A DNA stretch of 64,000 nucleotides from Sympetrum striolatum (taxonomy: Eukaryota > Arthropoda > Insecta > Odonata > Libellulidae): positions 2,728,001 through 2,792,000 of the forward strand of contig OX388350.1 in the NCBI GenBank assembly GCA_947579665.1. The letters are read 5' to 3'. Every line of letters starts with the position of its first letter. Within the stretch, counting starts at the first letter, position 1. A program made the translations under genes and the position numbers. This document shows, piece after piece, positions 57,901 through 64,000 of this stretch. The notes beneath the pieces are model-generated. The model saw nothing but the letters and a program-made list of their open reading frames with translations. It had not been told where the DNA came from and did not search any database.

Positions 57901-58621
57901 ACAGTTGATTCTGCTGCGACCAGTTTTAACTAAATAAATACATGTAACAGACGGAAAATAACAAGAAAAGGTTCGAATAAAGACCTCATACGGAGAAGAA
58001 AATAGATAGAAAACAGATTTTAAATCGGAATTTAAACACCTTCAATGAAAACGAAAAGAAAACAAGTTTCATTGGATTATAAATATATTTTCTTAAGCTT
58101 AATAATCAGTTTATTTTCGTTTTGCACGTTTTAATATAATCCTAATTTGGGATCCCTGTTATCAAAACAAAAATTGATTTTGATAAATTTTTGGCAATCG
58201 GTACTGTCAATGTCATCGTCAAATTGAGGGAAAACAAGATTTATTTTAGGAGAAGAAAGATGACTAGGTTTGCGCGGAATATTACTCTGAATTCCGGATG
58301 TGTATTAAAAGATAGCGCCTATTTCAGCGAAGTAGAATTATTTTGATGACATTTTAGTTCCATAGTAAATCATAATGAATCTTCGCATTTCCCATGAAAT
58401 TCATCTTCTTACTAGAGCTTTACTCTCAATTTTGTTGGCCTTTTTTTCATAGTATCGGAGAATTCCATTATTAATATTATTGGTATAAGTATAGTGAGTT
58501 GGGCCAGTAGTCGGGTGCTATTGTCAAATATATCGGTGTAGATAACACAGCTTTAGCACAGTTAAGAACCCCTACAATAAAATATTTCAGTTTTTACCTG
58601 ACAAAATGTACGTGCATGTAT
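51931..58621. other. Long noncoding stretch
   Basis: Mostly AT-rich. Moderately GC-rich patches at 53960-54250, 55730-55880 and 56380-56650 carry no recognisable exon. The only repeat partner noticed is 55481-55575. If the 26691 promoter is real this may be intronic. Confidence 0.4.
55481..55575 (+). repeat. Dispersed repeat, copy B
   Basis: This aligns with 40449-40545, best over ATC.GC.TTTGGCAGGG.AT and .AAACAC, then weakly to a CTATCGCGAATAAT segment. The shared core is about 35 bases at high identity. Confidence 0.45.
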
Positions 58622-58725
58622 GTATCCAAGGAAGAACGGACATGAAAAAATTCTGAAGGGGCCAGAACTCGAACCCGGATCTTCCAATTGCCGGTTAGCT
58701 GCTCTACCAGTTGAGCTCTGTTCTT
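58622..58725 (-). repeat. tRNA-derived SINE
   Basis: On the minus strand GAGCTCAACTGGTAGAGCAG forms a good A-box/D-arm, CCGGCAA the anticodon loop (again no U33), and GGGTTCGAGTTC the B-box. The body TTTTCATGTCCGTTCTTCCT resembles those at 36.83 and 50.85 kb, so it belongs to the same family. Confidence 0.7.
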
Positions 58726-61097
58726 CTTTGGGAATGTTTTTAGGTGCATAACCTGCAGCGCCGCCTTGTGACCTTTTCAATGCATGAGAGTCACTTAATG
58801 GTAAGAGATGCAGGAATGTGACTACAATATTATAAGAAAATACGGAATCAAGTTGAATATTTAACGTTTAACATAAAATCCATGAGCTTAGACAAACAGT
58901 TCCATAGTTAACTAGCCGCACAGATATTTACGGTAACTATTTACTATACTTCACGACATTACAGAAGATGGAAAACAATTGAGAAGCTTACAGAAGGAAA
59001 TTTATGAAACAACACATATATGAAAAAAAATGAATGTACATCCAAGGAATTTTAATTTTTCGTGTTAACTCTTCATGTTTAGTAATGGATATATTCAGGT
59101 AATTCACTTTATTATCCTAATTTATTGTTAAAGAAAGAATATTACGTCTTTACTTCAGTCTTACAGTTCCCCGCCCACTCATCTTATCTTTGCTGCTAAT
59201 ACACATTTAGTATTAAATTTACTTTGGTTCCTCGTAAAATAATCATACATGGATAATTCAGGAGTTCTGTGGAAATCCGATTCTTTATTTTCGATTCCCG
59301 AATATTTGTCATGTGTTATGAAACCGTATTTAGTATTCAGCGTAGCATTTGACCCACCTATCCTCAGCGACGAGTGCTCTCTGAGCCATCTTCTGCATCT
59401 GACCGCTCAGCACCACTCTGCAGCTGCGTTTTTATAGATAATGGCTGACAGCCCCTTCCCCCACGTGATCCTCATTTTTCAGACTTTTCCCTCGTCAAAA
59501 GTTATATCTTACCATCCCACCATTACGTGCAGTCATTATTCATAATGAGAGATCCCCTCGTATTTTTCTTGCAGGAAATACTTGGTCCGAAGCACTTTTT
59601 CCTCGGTTTGGATGTCGTTTTGGTCGGCGATAAAATTGTGCGGAATTTGCATTCAATTAGCGAGTGAAAGCGCATCCATCTCTGGACCGCTGTTTGCTTC
59701 CAATTACGAGACAACGGTCATAATCGATCATCTCGTTGATTATTCGCGAAATATGAAGGACTAAGCATTTGTTGGAATCGCGTGGGATTTCCTTCCGTTG
59801 AGGATTTTTTACGATTTCTCGTTTCGTGGAAACCGTTTCGTCTCCGAAAACGATTTCTGGAGAAACTATAAGTTCTATGAACAAAGCGGTATTCATGAAT
59901 TTTTAACTTAATGTTCATAAAATAAAATGTGAATATATAGCACGAATTGCTAAATATAATGGAATGAAATAATGTATTGCACATATATTTTTCTTTATTT
60001 TCCTTATGCTTCGACTTACAGATCGTTTTTTAAGCGAGCTTTTCGAGATACGAACATTTTCTAGCCATACTTCGACATACTTCAAGGAATACGGACTCAA
60101 GATAGCTTAATATAAGTATTGCACTTACGCAATGGATTACTCTCTTTTTATTGTTTGCACACTTAAACAGGCGTTTCTTGTATTTTCCATGGTAGATCAA
60201 TTCATAATTCAAATTTTTCTTTATTATTTTTTATACATATTTGGTCGGTAAACAATCAACAAAATATCTTTACAACATTTACAGTAAGCTTCTAGTTAAT
60301 TATTTTTTTATTTCACGTAATCTTTATTTATTAAAATTTGAGTTTTATTACTTTTATTCATATTTAAAGTTAGAATGACTTTATTTGAGATCATACGAAT
60401 TAATTCACAAATTTTCCGTAAGAATAGGGATACTAAATTTTGGGTTAGTAGCGAATTAAGCTCGCAAATTAGATTATCATAATTATGAAACAAAGTTCAC
60501 TGTGTGAAAAATTGAAGTAATGCAATTGATTCACGGTTTCCCGATGCTGCCCATTTTATATAGTAATAATCAGAGTGACTTTTTGGAACTGTGAGTATGA
60601 TATTGAACACTATGCACAGCTAAACAGCAAATGATGTGCCCAATAATTCAAGTAACATTTCCGTTGGTTCCCTTCTCATAGATTTACCAATCCTACACTA
60701 ATAATTATTATATTCGAAAGACAGTATGACCGATCGTCTTCCTAGAAAGTATATATATTTAATATTTCAGTAGAGGAATGATTTATGACACAAATGAACT
60801 AAAATGTTGAGTTTAACGATCTTGATATGAGATCGTTTTTTGGAATAGCGATGATTGTACATCATGAGAATTCGATAGTCTAGAAAAGGGATAGAAGATA
60901 GAGAAATAGTTATTTGCGATTATGAGACCACAAGAGAAATTGCACTCACGTAAGAGTTAAAATGATTATAGGAAAAAAACGTCAAACGGATGTGTGAAGT
61001 GTCCAGCATTACCACTTTCTACGGCAGCTGCTCTAAATGAATGAGGACCCCTTCCTGCTCTCGTCCAACTTTCTCGAAGGGGCAGACGGAAGTGAAA
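58726..61097. other. Noncoding stretch, nothing recognised
   Basis: AT-rich with short frames only; no repeat partner noticed. Confidence 0.4.
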
Positions 61098-61153
61098 CGC
61101 GACGGGGACACGAACCCGGGCCTTCCACTTTCCGGCGGATGCTCAACGCACTC
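61098..61153 (-). repeat. tRNA-derived SINE remnant
   Basis: On the minus strand GTTGAGCATCCGCCGGAAAG and then CCCGGGTTCGTGTCCCCG give the 3' two thirds of a tRNA-like head. The sequence after it, TTTCACTTCCGTCTGCCCC, loosely resembles the body at 58.6 kb. Confidence 0.5.
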
Positions 61154-64000
61154 TTTTTATTCTTTTCTACCAACGTTTTCATTTGAGTTGAGCCTTTGGG
61201 ATTAATGGCTAAACATTCTGATTTGGGGACACGCTTCCATTTCCGAATTTTCTCTCATTATGATAGGGAACGTTATACATGTACGAGTCAGATGAATAGA
61301 AAATTATGCAAATTTGAAGAATATAAAATATAATGAAAATGGAAATTCACCCAGAAGAGGAAACTAGTATGTCTGCTTATCTGGATTTATATATTAGCGA
61401 TCATTTGCTCCAAGCGATTCGTGCTACTGAAGTTAGTTGCTGATTTGCAAATTTTTGTTTAAATTTGCGAATAAATAGCAAAATCTATTTCTGTTCGCGT
61501 CCTACGATCGCGCGCTCCTCGCAGCGGACTTAGGCAGCACTACTTTAGCGCATGCGCGAGTATTTTAAACTATTTGCATTCCATTGAATAAGAGGAGATA
61601 TAATAAATCCAGAAACCCGTTTTGCAACTCAAACACGGCAGTGAGAATGGCAAACAATGGAAGCCAATTATCGCAACTGTGCCACAAACGACTCCACAAA
61701 CAGCGGCACCCGTAAATATGAGCGGCGGCACAACGGAACGTGCTCCGGAGTTTGACAAATACTCGTCCCCTTTATATATAGGGCTCCCTTAACCTCTGGA
61801 TGAATGGACCAACGTCTTCCCGTCTCCGCGATAAATCTCGCCTGGGAACCGGAGTCTGCGAAAGTTAAACCTTTTTGGGATGTGATTTTGGTGTTGACCA
61901 GGGCTGACGTAGTTTCGGGTATTACTCACGCTCGCTCGGGACCCTTTAAATCGAGTTTTCTGTGCAGCATCCGCAGTGGCAATTAAACCGAGCATGAAGA
62001 GGCATCTCCGGGAACTCTCGTAAAGTCACGTATTCATGACTTATTAGCGAGTGTGAACGATCGGCAGTTGTGTAAATATTTAACTCTCAGAATGCAACCT
62101 CGATTTATCATTGCTTTGGATCGTATATAAACAATAAGCTCGCTTTCAGTTTGTAGATCAGAGGGAGGAAAAGTATCTCATTTAAGAAATGGAAATAAAT
62201 ACACTCAAATATAGTGTAAACTACATAATGGGGTAGTGTGTATTTTCAAATGAAACTTGTCTTAGTCTCTGATCACTTATTTTACAAACACCAATGATTA
62301 GTTCATAATCTGGTTAAATTAAACATATCCACGGATTTCAGCAATCGAAATTCTATTTGAAACGCATCTGTATTGAATTTTGAGGTCACGCTGACATTTA
62401 TTTATTAAAAGATTGTTATAATTATGTGAAATTACGTTGAGAAAGCCCAACCATAACCGTATTGAGTTAATTCTCAGTTATCAGGTCAGAGGAATATTTT
62501 CAATCTTACAGTTTATCTTTTTCCATCGCAAGAGACTCGTGCTTGGTGTCAGAAACACGCTCGAACGCCCGGAGCGCTCGCTCTGAGCCAACAAATAGAA
62601 TCGACTTCATCACGCAAAGCATTTGGAGAATCGCCTTTGATAATAAACGCGCGACTTTTCAACCGAAACTGATTATCAAATGAACAGTTGTTACGTCGAG
62701 GGTTTGTTACGCAATGAACACTTCGTTTTGAACGCTCGTGCTTTCTGTAAATAAGACAATTGCATTTAGAAGTAAGAAAAGAAATGAAAAAATATAGCCT
62801 CTGAAGGGAGCTTAAGGTTAGACTGATATTTTATCATGTTTATAATTGAAATGCACGCGATATTTTTCTCTTATATCGTCAAGAACCAACAATAATTATA
62901 GTGAACATTTGAGGACCTGAATCATATTCGTGAAGAACAAATACATGAGATATTAAGCATCTGACTTTTTCCTCAACATTTGAAGAAGCGCCTCTTTTTA
63001 ATTTCATCCCACGCTACTTCCCTTTTCAGCTTCTCCAATCTTACTTGAATGTTTCAGTATGTTTAGTTTTACAAACCCAAAGGCACTAGAAAAATTATCA
63101 GAATTTGAAAGCCTCTCTATTGCCAATAAGTATGTAATTACGTTCGAGAAGTTATTATGTCGATGAAGCTCAGAAAGAAAATTGTAGTCGGAATGGATTG
63201 TTATTTCTGACATCCATCTGCAATAAGGAGTACAAAAGAGGAAAGTGGTGTGATTCGCTCGTATCGATGGGTCAATTATCAAAGGGGCACTCGGCAAACT
63301 GTGGAAGTCACTAAGACACGTTAGAAACAAATGCGATACCGTATATTAGTTAACTATGTCCGGTTAAAGTCAAAGTGTCGAAGGAAAATACGTTTAACGG
63401 ATTAAGGGGTATTATAGAGCATCATATGTAAATTTTTTTGGGTAATTTATATACACGATTAAGAGTATTTATTATTGGATTACGAATAATCGCATTGCTA
63501 TCCTATGATGATAAACCTGAGCAGGAAAAGTCGTTATTTATTGAGTATAGAAGAGTATATTTAAAATAATAAACATCTGGCGGCTAATTTTGCCCATATA
63601 TAAACGACTTAAACTGCTATCAGGTGACTTTTAGCTTAAAAATGTCACTTAATTTGTGGTATTAACGATCAAGGAATCGCTCATCATTTATTCAATAAGG
63701 GAAACTAAAATAGGGCGATTAGCTCGAATCGCCATAATAGAATATTTTTCGTCCCATATTTACTTTATAATTTTGCGAAAGAGGTAATTTATTAACTTGA
63801 TTTGGTAAATGAGGTATTGTATCCCGCATGGGAGTGTATCTAGCCACCATATTTGGGCTGCAGATATATCGCAAAGCACTTCCACTGCTCCCAATGGATA
63901 ACTAGATTGCGGTGAAGGAAAAAAATTGGCGACCATTTCAAACTAAAAATGAATGCGATCAAAACACACAGAATCATAATCGCGCTCGTGGTTCATACAC
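61154..64000. other. Noncoding stretch with a GC-richer block at 61.49-62.03 kb
   Basis: The block contains an NRF-1-type palindrome at 61549-61558 and TTTATATATAGGG at about 61770, but no recognised exon. The rest is AT-rich. Confidence 0.35.
61549..61558. promoter_or_regulatory. NRF-1/Ewg-type palindrome
   Basis: GCGCATGCGC again, in a short GC-rich run (about 61495-61560). The identical 10-mer is at 21714-21723. No initiator with correctly spaced downstream element was found beside it. Confidence 0.35.

Noticed and set aside
61740..61800. TATA-box promoter
   Set aside because: TTTATATATAGGG resembles a TATA box but no initiator at the right distance or following exon was seen.
1..64000. 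CRISPR array, bacterial operon or viral genome
   Set aside because: No regularly spaced short repeats, no Shine-Dalgarno-linked gene series, and no capsid, polymerase or envelope frames were seen; the window reads as animal nuclear DNA.

Overview
The window is eukaryotic nuclear DNA: AT-rich, gene-poor and full of transposon remains, with spliceosomal signals and no bacterial-style gene packing. An arthropod, probably an insect with a large genome, fits best. The evidence is an initiator plus downstream promoter element at 26.69-26.72 kb, an aquaporin tail, RTE- and Jockey-like retroelements, and hAT and piggyBac short elements. I cannot name the species.

Host genes. Only one host coding segment can be called with fair confidence. 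It is the last coding exon of an aquaporin (8207-8371, +), whose earlier exons must lie to the left of the window or be unrecognised within it. The second host signal is a predicted TATA-less promoter at 26691 in a GC-rich island. It is followed by a 128-base candidate noncoding first exon ending in a strong splice donor (26818/26819). No later exon of that gene was recognised, so 26.8-64 kb is either a very long first intron or intergenic DNA. Reading left to right, the picture is the end of one plus-strand gene, about 18 kb of repeat-rich spacer, and the start of another plus-strand transcription unit.

Mobile DNA. The best preserved element is an RTE-type non-LTR retrotransposon (about 14.39-17.54 kb) with an intact 973-codon endonuclease/reverse transcriptase frame. 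It sits in a TA microsatellite and ends in a TGA-repeat tail whose first unit is the stop codon. Broken relatives or other non-LTR copies lie at 6.0-7.1 kb (-), 13.4-14.3 kb (-), 17.68-17.96 kb (+) and 32.4-32.75 kb (+). Four copies of one non-LTR 3' end, with conserved hairpins, lie at 7.9-8.18, 19.8-20.1, 47.77-48.01 and 51.6-51.93 kb. The first abuts the aquaporin splice acceptor, and its AACT-repeat tail supplies a branch-point-like sequence.

DNA elements include a 2.04-kb TA-flanked inverted-repeat element (5356-7398) inserted into one arm of an older long palindrome. There is also a 552-bp element (2200-2751), a hAT-type element with an 8-bp target duplication (49576-50174), a piggyBac-type element with TTAA duplication (41543-41768), and a near-perfect 66-bp-arm hairpin (28208-28353). 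tRNA-derived SINE heads are scattered from 28 to 61 kb, and two pairs are arranged head to head. No CRISPR array, rRNA gene, functional tRNA or known microRNA was recognised.
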